Assembly: GCA_025352265.1 (NCBI GenBank)
Contig: JANXTS010000088.1
Span: forward strand, 1-42,910
Reading direction: 5' to 3'
DNA length: 42,910 nt
Source: Variovorax sp.
GTDB taxonomy: Bacteria > Pseudomonadota > Gammaproteobacteria > Burkholderiales > Burkholderiaceae_C
Shown: positions 26,434-35,400 of the stretch, piece after piece
Layout of the letters: each line of letters starts with the position of its first letter
Numbering within the stretch: position 1 is the first letter of the stretch
Program-made: the position numbers and the translations under genes
The notes under the pieces: model-generated
The model's input: only the letters and a program-made list of their open reading frames with translations
Told to the model about the DNA's origin: nothing
Database searches by the model: none

Positions 26434-29400
26434 ATGAATGCATCCGTGCCCGCCCTTGCCCTCGAGACACCGGAGATCGACATCAGCGACGACCCGCAGT
26501 GGTATCGCGATGCAGTGATTTACCAGCTCAACGTCAAGGCGTTTTTCGACACCAACGATGACGGTGTGGGTGACTTCAAGGGTGTGACTGCCAAGCTCGA
26601 CTATGTGAAGGACCTTGGAGTCAACACGATCTGGTTGATGCCGTTCTATCCGTCGCCATTGCGTGACGACGGCTACGACATTGCCGGATATGACGATGTG
26701 CATCCGCAGTACGGCACGCTGGCCGACTTCCGCGAGATGATGGCGGAGGCGCACAAACGCGGCCTGCGCGTGATCACCGAACTGGTCATCAACCACACGT
26801 CCGACCAGCACCCCTGGTTTCAGGCGGCGCGCTCAGCACCACCCGGTTCGCCCGAGCGCAACTTCTACGTGTGGAGCGACACCGACCAGATCTATCAGGG
26901 CACGCGAATCATCTTCACCGACACCGAAAAGTCGAACTGGACCTGGGACCCGGTCGCCAAGCAGTTCTTCTGGCACCGGTTCTTCAGCCACCAGCCCGAC
27001 CTCAACTTCGACAACCCGGCGGTGATGGATGCCGTGCTGAAGACGATGCGCTTCTGGCTCGACCTGGGTGTCGACGGGTTCCGGCTCGACGCCATTCCCT
27101 ACCTGATCGAGCGTGACGGCACCAGCAACGAAAACCTGCCCGAGACGCATGCGGTCATCAAGCAGTTGCGCGCCGCCATCGATGCCGAATACAAGAACCG
27201 CTTCCTGCTGGCCGAGGCCAACATGTGGCCGGAAGACGTGCGCGAATACTTCGGTGATGGCGACGAGTGCCACATGGCGTATCACTTCCCGCTGATGCCT
27301 CGCATGTACATGGCAATCGCGCAGGAAGATCGCCACCCGATCGTCGAAATCATGCAGCAGACGCCGGAAATTCCGGAAGGCTGCCAGTGGGCTATCTTCT
27401 TGCGCAACCACGACGAGTTGACGCTCGAAATGGTGACCAGCAAGGAGCGCGACTACATGTACACGATGTATGCCGCCGACATGCGCGCACGCATCAACCT
27501 TGGTATCCGGCGGCGCCTCGCGCCTCTGATGGAAAACGACATCGATCGCGTCAAGCTGATGAACGGCATGCTGCTGTCGATGCCGGGCTCGCCGATCATC
27601 TACTACGGCGACGAAATCGGCATGGGCGACAACGTGTTCGTGGGCGATCGCAATGGCGTGCGCACTCCTATGCAATGGAGCCCGGACCGCAACGCCGGCT
27701 TCTCGCGTGCCGACCCGCAGCGCCTGTATCTGCAGCCGATCATGGATGCGATGTACGGCTACGAGGCGCTCAACGTGGAGGCCCAGGCGCGCGACAGCAG
27801 CTCGCTGCTCAACTGGACCAAGCGCATGCTGGCGGTACGCAAGACCAGCTTCGCCTTCGGCCGCGGCAAGCGCATATTTCTGAAGCCGGGGAATCGCAAG
27901 ATCCTCGCGTATCTGAGCATCTACGAAGACGAGACGCTGTTGCACGTATTCAACCTGTCGCGTGCCGCTCAGCCGGTGGAACTGGACCTGTCGGCTTACA
28001 AGACGCGCGTGCCGGTCGAAATGCTCGGCCGCACCTCCTTCCCGCCCATCGGCGAGCTGCCTTACATGCTCACGCTGCCGTCTTTCGGCTTCTATTGGTT
28101 CCGTCTGGCGAGCGATGCCGCGATGCCCAGCTGGCACCAGGAGGACGTGGTGCTGCAAGACCGGCCGACGCTGGTGCTGTTCGACGGCTGGACAAGCTTC
28201 TTTCGCGAGCGAGTCATGCCGTGGCGCATGGGCATGGCTGACCGCATGCGGGTGCAGTTCGAGACCGACACCATGCCGCGCCACATAGAGATCCAGCGCT
28301 GGTATGCGACCAAGGGCACCACCGTGTCGCGCGCCAAGCTGGCCGATTACGCGGTGTGGGACATGCCGGGCTCCTCAAGTGCAACGGGTTCCAGCTGGAT
28401 GCTGCCAATCCTGCAGCTCGAAGGCCCGGCCGACGATGCGACCTATTTCATGCCGCTCGCGCTGGCCTGGGAAGACACTGAAGAAGAGCGCGTGACGCGG
28501 CTTACGCCTGCGGCGCTCGCCAAGATCCGGCAGCAGGCCAACGTCGGCGTGATGGCCGATGCGTTCTACGACGAGCCGTTCTGTCGCGCGCTGGTGCAGG
28601 CCATCGAAGTCGGCAAGGAGCTGGTCACTGTCGGCGGCAAGATGAAGTTCAGCGCCACCGCCGCCTTCAAGGCTGCCAACATCGACGTACGCGATATGCC
28701 TGTGTCGCGCCCGAGTGCGATGAGCAGCAATACCGTGGTCACGCTCGACGACACGCTGTTCCTGAAGGGCTATCGCCGGCTGCGCGAGGGTGTGAACCCC
28801 GAGCTGGAGATGGGTCGCTTTCTGACCGATGTCGTGCACTACCCGAATTGCGTTCCCGTGCTCGGCGCACTCGAGTACTTTTCCACCGACGGCCGTGTGA
28901 TGACGCTGGCGCTGGTCCAGTCGCATGTGCAAAACCAGGGCGATGGCTGGGACTACACGCTCGGTTACCTCGAGCGCTATTTGGAAGAGTTGCGTACCGC
29001 AGGGGCTGCAACCGGCAAAGCTATGTCGACAGTCAAGGCGCACGGTGGTTTTCTCGCATTGGCTGCGATGCTGGGCAAGCGAACTGCAGAGCTGCACTTG
29101 GCGTTGGCTACGCGCACCGGCGATGCAGCGTTCGATCCCGAGCCGCTGGCGCCTGCTGACGTAACCGGCTATCGCGAACGCGCCGTCGCCGAATCGAACA
29201 GCACTCTGGCCCTGCTGCGCGAACGCATCGGACAGCTGCCCGCATCGGTTCAGGTCTATGCGCAGGCGTTCCTGTCGCGCAGCGCTACGCTGCAGACGCA
29301 GCTCGCCGCAGCGCAAGGTGTTGCGCAGCTCGGCGCCATCAAGACGCGCTACCACGGCGACTACCACCTCGGCCAGGTGCTGGTCACGGCAAACGACTTC

Positions 29401-29793
29401 GTCATCATCGATTTCGAGGGCGAGCCCGCTCGCACCTTCCAGGAGCGGCGCGCCAAGGGCTCGCCGTTGCGCGACGTTGCGGGCATGCTGCGGTCTTTCA
29501 ACTACGCACGCTGGTCGGCACTGCGTCGCATCGCCCAGACCACTGAAGAACTGGAGCGGCTCGAGCCCGACGCCAAGGCATGGGAATCCGCGACGCGCGA
29601 CGCCTTTCTGAAGGCGTATGTGTCCAGCCTGTCCGCCAAAGGCGCAGCACCGATCGATACCGAATTGCTCCGTCTGTTCGAAATCGAAAAGGCGCTGTAT
29701 GAACTGCGTTACGAACTCAACAATCGCATCGACTGGGCCCAGGTTCCGCTGCAAGGCGTGCTGGCACTGATCGACTCGAACGCCGCGCGCTGA
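26434..29793 (+). CDS. treS: Trehalose synthase / maltokinase fusion
   Basis: A 1119-residue two-enzyme protein. Residues ~1-560 are TreS, a GH13 isomerase converting trehalose to maltose, with Asp219 (FRLDAIPYL), Glu261 (LLAEANMWP) and Asp327 (RNHDELTLEM). Residues ~570-1119 are maltokinase (Mak/Pep2), which phosphorylates maltose with ATP. Kinase-like motifs are HGDYHLGQVL (catalytic Asp976) and IDFEGEP (Asp993). The fusion channels trehalose to maltose-1-phosphate for GlgE. The start is 21 bases after glgE and has no obvious ribosome site. Such fusions are known in many proteobacteria. Confidence 0.95.
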   Translation: MNASVPALALETPEIDISDDPQWYRDAVIYQLNVKAFFDTNDDGVGDFKGVTAKLDYVKDLGVNTIWLMPFYPSPLRDDGYDIAGYDDVHPQYGTLADFREMMAEAHKRGLRVITELVINHTSDQHPWFQAARSAPPGSPERNFYVWSDTDQIYQGTRIIFTDTEKSNWTWDPVAKQFFWHRFFSHQPDLNFDNPAVMDAVLKTMRFWLDLGVDGFRLDAIPYLIERDGTSNENLPETHAVIKQLRAAIDAEYKNRFLLAEANMWPEDVREYFGDGDECHMAYHFPLMPRMYMAIAQEDRHPIVEIMQQTPEIPEGCQWAIFLRNHDELTLEMVTSKERDYMYTMYAADMRARINLGIRRRLAPLMENDIDRVKLMNGMLLSMPGSPIIYYGDEIGMGDNVFVGDRNGVRTPMQWSPDRNAGFSRADPQRLYLQPIMDAMYGYEALNVEAQARDSSSLLNWTKRMLAVRKTSFAFGRGKRIFLKPGNRKILAYLSIYEDETLLHVFNLSRAAQPVELDLSAYKTRVPVEMLGRTSFPPIGELPYMLTLPSFGFYWFRLASDAAMPSWHQEDVVLQDRPTLVLFDGWTSFFRERVMPWRMGMADRMRVQFETDTMPRHIEIQRWYATKGTTVSRAKLADYAVWDMPGSSSATGSSWMLPILQLEGPADDATYFMPLALAWEDTEEERVTRLTPAALAKIRQQANVGVMADAFYDEPFCRALVQAIEVGKELVTVGGKMKFSATAAFKAANIDVRDMPVSRPSAMSSNTVVTLDDTLFLKGYRRLREGVNPELEMGRFLTDVVHYPNCVPVLGALEYFSTDGRVMTLALVQSHVQNQGDGWDYTLGYLERYLEELRTAGAATGKAMSTVKAHGGFLALAAMLGKRTAELHLALATRTGDAAFDPEPLAPADVTGYRERAVAESNSTLALLRERIGQLPASVQVYAQAFLSRSATLQTQLAAAQGVAQLGAIKTRYHGDYHLGQVLVTANDFVIIDFEGEPARTFQERRAKGSPLRDVAGMLRSFNYARWSALRRIAQTTEELERLEPDAKAWESATRDAFLKAYVSSLSAKGAAPIDTELLRLFEIEKALYELRYELNNRIDWAQVPLQGVLALIDSNAAR

Positions 29794-29824
29794 AGCGCGC
29801 TCGTTCCCTTACTGGAGACACACT

Positions 29825-30529
29825 ATGGAAAGCTTCGGCATCCAACTCGAACCCTTGCGCGCCGTACTGTTTCAGGTGGGTGCTTTCGTGCCGCGCCTAT
29901 TGGTCGCTATCGTCGTGACCATCGGCGGCTGGCTCATCGCCAAGGTGGTGCGGCTGGTAGTTACCAAGGCATTGCGCGCTGTCAATTTCAACGTGCTGAC
30001 CGAGCGCGCGGGGCTCGACAACTTCTTGCGGCAGGGCGGCGTAGCGAGCGACACCACGGCCATTTTCGGCATCCTGGCTTATTGGCTGGTCATCCTCGCG
30101 GCCTTGCTGATCGCCTTCAACGGTCTGGGCCTCACCTACATCACCGACCTGCTGGGACGCGTGGTGTGGTTCGTGCCCAACGTGTTCGTCGCGCTGCTGG
30201 TTCTGGCGTTCGGCTCTTACTTCGCCAAGTTCGTCGGCGACACGGTGCTGGCCTATTGCCGCAACATCAAGCTGCAGGATGCGGCCTTCGTCGCCAAGCT
30301 GGCGCAATACGCGATCATGGTTTTCGTCGTGCTCATCGCGCTCGACCAAGTCAGGGTCGGCGGCGACATCGTGCGGCAGAGTTTCCTGGTGATCCTGGGC
30401 GGCATCGTTTTTGCACTGGCACTGGCTTTTGGACTCGGCGGCAAGGACTGGGCAGCCGAACGCATCGAGCAGTGGTGGCCGCGTGACAAGAAAAATATCA
30501 GGGACTCAGCGGACGACAAGCTCCGATGA
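29825..30529 (+). CDS. MscS-like conserved-TM-helix membrane protein
   Basis: A 234-residue protein with about five hydrophobic spans (near 20-45, 75-100, 110-135, 155-175 and 185-205). It resembles the conserved-TM-helix group related to mechanosensitive channels. The last span runs into LALAFGLGGKDWAAE, similar to the pore-helix end of MscS, but the chain stops ~25 residues later. The cytoplasmic beta-domain and vestibule of MscS are therefore missing. CTGGAG lies upstream of ATG 29825. It sits inside the trehalose/glucan block, 31 bases after treS, so a role in osmotic balance is plausible. Channel activity is inferred only. Confidence 0.75.
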   Translation: MESFGIQLEPLRAVLFQVGAFVPRLLVAIVVTIGGWLIAKVVRLVVTKALRAVNFNVLTERAGLDNFLRQGGVASDTTAIFGILAYWLVILAALLIAFNGLGLTYITDLLGRVVWFVPNVFVALLVLAFGSYFAKFVGDTVLAYCRNIKLQDAAFVAKLAQYAIMVFVVLIALDQVRVGGDIVRQSFLVILGGIVFALALAFGLGGKDWAAERIEQWWPRDKKNIRDSADDKLR

Positions 30530-30555
30530 AGGCCACCGAACTGATCGGCGCATGA
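30526..30555 (+). other. Nine-codon linking reading frame between channel gene and treZ
   Basis: ATG 30526 overlaps the stop of the channel gene. Its nine codons (MKATELIGA) end in TGA at 30553-30555, which overlaps the ATG of treZ at 30552. Both junctions are ATGA. It may be a reinitiation bridge for translational coupling. It is too short to call a gene with confidence. Confidence 0.35.
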
Positions 30556-32432
30556 AGCGCGAGCATGCGATGCCTTTCGGTGCGACGGTGCTGGCCGAGG
30601 GTGGGGTGGCGTTCCGCCTCTGGGCGCCGTCGATGTCACCGGTGGTGCTGGAGCGCGAGCCGCATGGCAGCGATGTCGTGCCTGCGACCGCACACGCGAT
30701 GACGCTCGGCGCCGATGGCTTTCACTCGATCACTGTGTTGGAGGCACGTGCCGGCGACCAATACCGCTTTCGCATGCCCAATGGATTGCGTGCGCCCGAT
30801 CCGGCATCGCGCTACAACCCGGACGACGTGCACGGCGCCAGCCAGGTCATCGACGCAGGCGCTTACGACTGGCACGACGACGCGTGGCGCGGCCGCCCGT
30901 GGTCGGAAGCGGTCATCTACGAACTTCACATCGGCACCTTCACGCCTGAAGGCACGTTCACGGCGGCCACTGCTCGGCTTGCCGCACTCGCCGAACTGGG
31001 CGTGACAACGATCGAAGTGATGCCGCTCGCCGACTTCCCTGGCCTGCGCAACTGGGGTTACGACGGCGTGCTGCAGTACGCACCCGATGCGAGCTACGGC
31101 ACGCCCGACGCGCTCAAGGCCTTCGTCGATGCAGCGCATGGGCTCGGGCTCATGGTGCTCATCGACGTGGTCTATAACCACTTCGGGCCTGAAGGCAATT
31201 ACCTGCACGCGTACTGCCCGCAGTTCTTCAACCCCTTGCATCAAACGCCTTGGGGTTCGGCCATCAACTACGACGGCGAAGCATCGCGCACTGTGCGTGA
31301 TTTCTTTGTGCATAACGCGTTGTATTGGGTGGAGGAATATCACTTAGACGGTTTGCGCATGGACGCCATCCACGCTATTCGTGACGACTCGCCGCAGCAC
31401 ATCGTTCGCGAGGTGACAGAGACCTTGCGCGCCGGTCCAGGGCGCACGCGGCACATCCACGTGGTGCTCGAAAACGAACTCAACGAATCGTCGTTTCTGG
31501 AGCGCGATGCCGATGGCAAGCCGCGCGATGGCACCGCGCAATGGAACGATGACCTGCATCACGCAGCGCACGTGCTGACCACTGGCGAGACCGATGGCTA
31601 CTACGGCGACTACGCGGATGCGCCCGTTTCGCAGTTCGGTCGCGCGCTGGCCGAGGGCTTTGTTTATCAGGGCCAGCCTTCTCCCTATCGAGAAGGCGAG
31701 ACGCGCGGTGAGTCGTCGATGCATTTACCGTCGGCGGCATTCGTATCGTTCCTGCAGACGCACGACCAGATCGGCAACCGCGCTTTCGGCGACCGCATTC
31801 ATGCGCTCGGCGATCCGGTGTTGTTGCGTGCTGCGTATGCCTGCGTGTTGCTGTCGCCGCATGTGCCGATGCTCTTCATGGGCGAGGAATACGCCGCGTC
31901 GACACCGTTCCAATACTTCTGCGATTTCGGCCCCGAGCTGGCCGAGGCGGTGTCGAAAGGCCGGCGCGAAGAGTTCGGCCGCTTTGCCACGTTCGCGACC
32001 GATGAGGCGCGCGCGCGCATTCCCGATCCGAATGCCGAGTCGACCTTTCTCGGTTCGAAGCTGCGATGGGAAGAGCGCGCAACTGAGCCACATGCGCAGT
32101 GGCTTCGCCTCATCGGTGAGCTGCTCGCGGTGCGGCAGCGCGCGGTGGTGCCGCATTTGATGGGGCAGCGTGGCGCCGGCAGCTTCTCGTGCGAAAGGGA
32201 AGTCGAAGGCAATCGCGCAGGCGGCAACATTCTTCGCGTTGTGTGGCGGCTGGACGCATCCGCTTCATCGCTTCACATGCTCGCAAACTTCGGTGCCCCT
32301 ACTGCCGAAGGCATCGCCAAACCGCCGGGCCAAACGATCTACACGTCGGCTGCCGAACCGACCGGGGATGCCACCTTGCGCCTTGCGCGCGGCGGCGTCT
32401 GCGTCACCTTTCAGGAGTCTTTCAATGTCTGA
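30552..32432 (+). CDS. treZ: Malto-oligosyltrehalose trehalohydrolase
   Basis: TreZ releases trehalose from maltooligosyltrehalose made by TreY. The 626-residue protein has an N-terminal E-set/CBM48-like domain (about 5-100) and a GH13 barrel. It contains YELHIGTFTPEGTF, Asp271 (LRMDAIHAI), Glu307 (VVLENELNESS) and QTHDQIGNRAFG, all characteristic of TreZ. ATG 30552 is preferred for its overlap with the linking frame; ATG 30570 (MPFG) is also possible. The stop overlaps the next start by eight bases, and CAGGAG for the downstream gene lies within treZ. Confidence 0.95.
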   Translation: MKREHAMPFGATVLAEGGVAFRLWAPSMSPVVLEREPHGSDVVPATAHAMTLGADGFHSITVLEARAGDQYRFRMPNGLRAPDPASRYNPDDVHGASQVIDAGAYDWHDDAWRGRPWSEAVIYELHIGTFTPEGTFTAATARLAALAELGVTTIEVMPLADFPGLRNWGYDGVLQYAPDASYGTPDALKAFVDAAHGLGLMVLIDVVYNHFGPEGNYLHAYCPQFFNPLHQTPWGSAINYDGEASRTVRDFFVHNALYWVEEYHLDGLRMDAIHAIRDDSPQHIVREVTETLRAGPGRTRHIHVVLENELNESSFLERDADGKPRDGTAQWNDDLHHAAHVLTTGETDGYYGDYADAPVSQFGRALAEGFVYQGQPSPYREGETRGESSMHLPSAAFVSFLQTHDQIGNRAFGDRIHALGDPVLLRAAYACVLLSPHVPMLFMGEEYAASTPFQYFCDFGPELAEAVSKGRREEFGRFATFATDEARARIPDPNAESTFLGSKLRWEERATEPHAQWLRLIGELLAVRQRAVVPHLMGQRGAGSFSCEREVEGNRAGGNILRVVWRLDASASSLHMLANFGAPTAEGIAKPPGQTIYTSAAEPTGDATLRLARGGVCVTFQESFNV

Positions 32433-35400
32433 CCCGCGCGCGCACAACGACATCGAGGCCGTGCAGCGCCTCTGCGCGCACCTCGGTATTTCGACCGACT
32501 ATCACGACGTTTGGGGCAACCACCACCGCGTTGCACGGGAGCACCTCGTGAGCTTGCTCGTCGAGTTCGATGTGGTCCTCGACGACACGCTCGATGCGAC
32601 CGCAGCGCTCGATGCAGCATTGCGTGCCGACTGGTCCGAAACCCTGCCACCGGTGCTGGCGATGCAGTCGGATTCAGCCGAATGGTCCATCGCGCTGCGC
32701 CTGCCGGCGACCGCGCACCAGGTGCGCTGGCGGCTCGAAGAAGAAGGCGGCCCGGTGCACAGCGGCGACATCGATGCGCGCTCCTTGCCCGACAGCGCCT
32801 ATGCCGAGCTCGATGGTGCAGGCTGGTACGAACGTCGCCTGACGATGACGCTGCGTCTTCCCGCGGGCTATCACCGCTTCAGCGTAGAGGGCGACGCCGC
32901 CCCGCATGGTGGAACCGTCCAGAACGCCGATGCCTACATGCGCGCGACGACCCTCGTGATCAGCGCGCCCGAGCAGTGCCATCGACCGACCGCGCTGCAG
33001 GGCGATGGCCGCGTCTGGGGCCCGGCTGTGCAGCTCTATTCGCTGCGCTCGCAGCACAACTGGGGCATCGGCGACTTCGGCGACTTGGCGCAACTGGTCG
33101 GCATCATGGCCGAGCGCGGTGCCGACATCATCGGCTTGAGTCCGCTGCACGCGCTCTTCTCGCACAACCCGGCGCATGCCAGCCCGTACAGCCCATCGTC
33201 TCGGCAACAGATCAACGTGCTGTACATCGACGTGCAGGCGGTCGATGAATTCAACGCGTGCGAACCGGCGCGGCGCCTGGTGCGTTCTGCCAGTTTCCAG
33301 TCACGCCTCGCCGAGCTGCGAGCGACATCGCTGGTCGACTATCCCGGCGTGGCGGCCGCCAAGTTCGAAGTGCTCGAACTCCTGTTCGCGCACTTCCGTG
33401 CGCAGCATGTGTCGGCCGATGGCAAGAGCGTTCCGACCCATTCGCGCAGCACCCGCGGCAAGGCTTTCTTTGCTTTTGTCGAAGAGCGCGGCGAGGCCTT
33501 GCGTCGACATGCGCTGTTCGAAGCGTTGCAAGCGCACTTTCATCTGATCGATCCGTCGATCTGGGGCTGGCCGGTGTGGCCCGAGGCCTACCGTGACCCG
33601 GCTTCGCCCGCGGTCGCCGCGTTCGCTGCGGAGCATGCCGATCGGCTGCTCTTTCAGCTCTACCTTCAGTGGGTCGCGGTCGAGCAACTGGTGCGGGTGA
33701 ATGCGCGTTGCAAGGCGCTCGGACTCGGCATTGGCCTGTTCCTTGATCTGGCGGTGTCGGTCGATCGCGGCGGTTCCGATGTATGGGGTGAGCCCTCGGC
33801 TTTCGGTGCCGGCGCCAGCGTCGGTGCGCCGCCCGACGAATTCAATCCCAATGGCCAGAGCTGGGGTTTGCCTCCTCTGCGGCCAGACCATCTGCGTGCC
33901 AGCGGCTATCGCATCTTCATCGAGACCTTGCGCGCCAACATGCGCGGCGCGGGCGCGTTGCGCATCGACCATGTGATGGGCCTGATGCGCCTGTTCTGGG
34001 TGCCCCAAGGCCGCACCGCACGCGATGGCGCCTATGTTCACTACGCGCTGCACGAGATGATGGCGATCGTCGCTCTCGAGAGCCAGCGTAACCATTGCAT
34101 GGTGGTCGGCGAAGACCTCGGCACCGTGGCCGACGCGATGCGCGCTGCGCTCTCTCGGTCCGAAGTGCATTCGTATCGCCTCTTGTACTTCGAGCGTTGG
34201 CCCAACGGCGACTTCAAGGCGCCTGGCGAATATCCGCGTCATGCGCTGGTGGCTGTGAGCACGCATGACCTGGCCACGCTGGCCGGCTGGTGGTCGAGTC
34301 ACGATCTGCGTCTGCGCTGGCAGCTGGGCTTGTTCCTCGATCAGCAGACCTTCGAGAAGCAGTTGCTCGATCGTGCGCAGGAGCGCGTGCGCTTGCTGCT
34401 GGCGGTGCAGCATGCCGGCCTGCTGACGGGCGCGCAGGTGGCCGAGGCGACCGGGAGCCAGACCTTGCCAGCGCTTGCAGTGCAGGCGGTGCACTCGTAC
34501 CTGGCGATGGCATCCTCCGCGCTGATGCTGGTTCAGCTCGAAGACGCCCTGGGTTCGGTTGAACAAGCGAACTTGCCCGGTACCACCGACCAGCAGCCGA
34601 ACTGGCGCCGCAAGTTGCCGATCGATCTCGATGCGATCGGCGCCGACGGCGATTCACGCAAGCTATTCGACGCCATGGCCCGGCTGCGACCGCGTGCAGC
34701 CGCGGCGGGTTCGGCGTTGGCGGCGGGCGTGCCGACACGCGTGCCACGCGCCACTTACCGGCTCCAGTTTCACAAGGACTTCGGCTTCGACGATGCGGTC
34801 CGCATCCTTCCGTACCTGGCACAGCTTGGCGTGAGTCACATCTACTGCTCGCCGATCCAGCGGACACGCGCGGGCAGCATGCACGGCTACGACGTGGTGG
34901 CGCACGACGAGATCAACCCGGAGATCGGCGGTGCTGAAGGCTTCGCGCGCTTCATCGGCGCCTTACGGGAGCATGGCCTCGGACAGTTGCTCGACATGGT
35001 GCCCAATCACATGGGCGTGCTCGGTGCGGACAACGCGTGGTGGCTCGACGTGCTCGAGAACGGCCAGGCGTCGCACTTCGCGCAGCACTTCGATATCGAC
35101 TGGCAACCCCTCAACGTCGAGCTCACCGGCAAGGTGCTGCTGCCGGTGCTGGGCGGCCATTACGGCGAGGTGCTGCAGAACGGCGAGATCGCGCTGCGCT
35201 TCGACGTCGCACAGGGCAGCTTGGCGCTCAACTACTTCGAACACCGCTTGCCGCTGGCGCCCGAGAGCTATGCCGATGTCCTGTTGCGTGCATCTCTACA
35301 AGTCGACGATGACGATGTCGCAGCGGGTGCCGCCAGCATCGCGTCGGCCTTCGGCCATTTGCCCGGCCGCCACGAAACTGAGCCGCAGTCGCGCGCCGAG

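Noticed and set aside
33301..34566. 421-codon minus-strand frame within malQ, and similar ones at 28375-29754, 26833-28284, 25045-26355 and 22914-24086
   Set aside because: All lie opposite catalytic regions of well-supported GH13/GH77 enzymes and show no family motif or start context.
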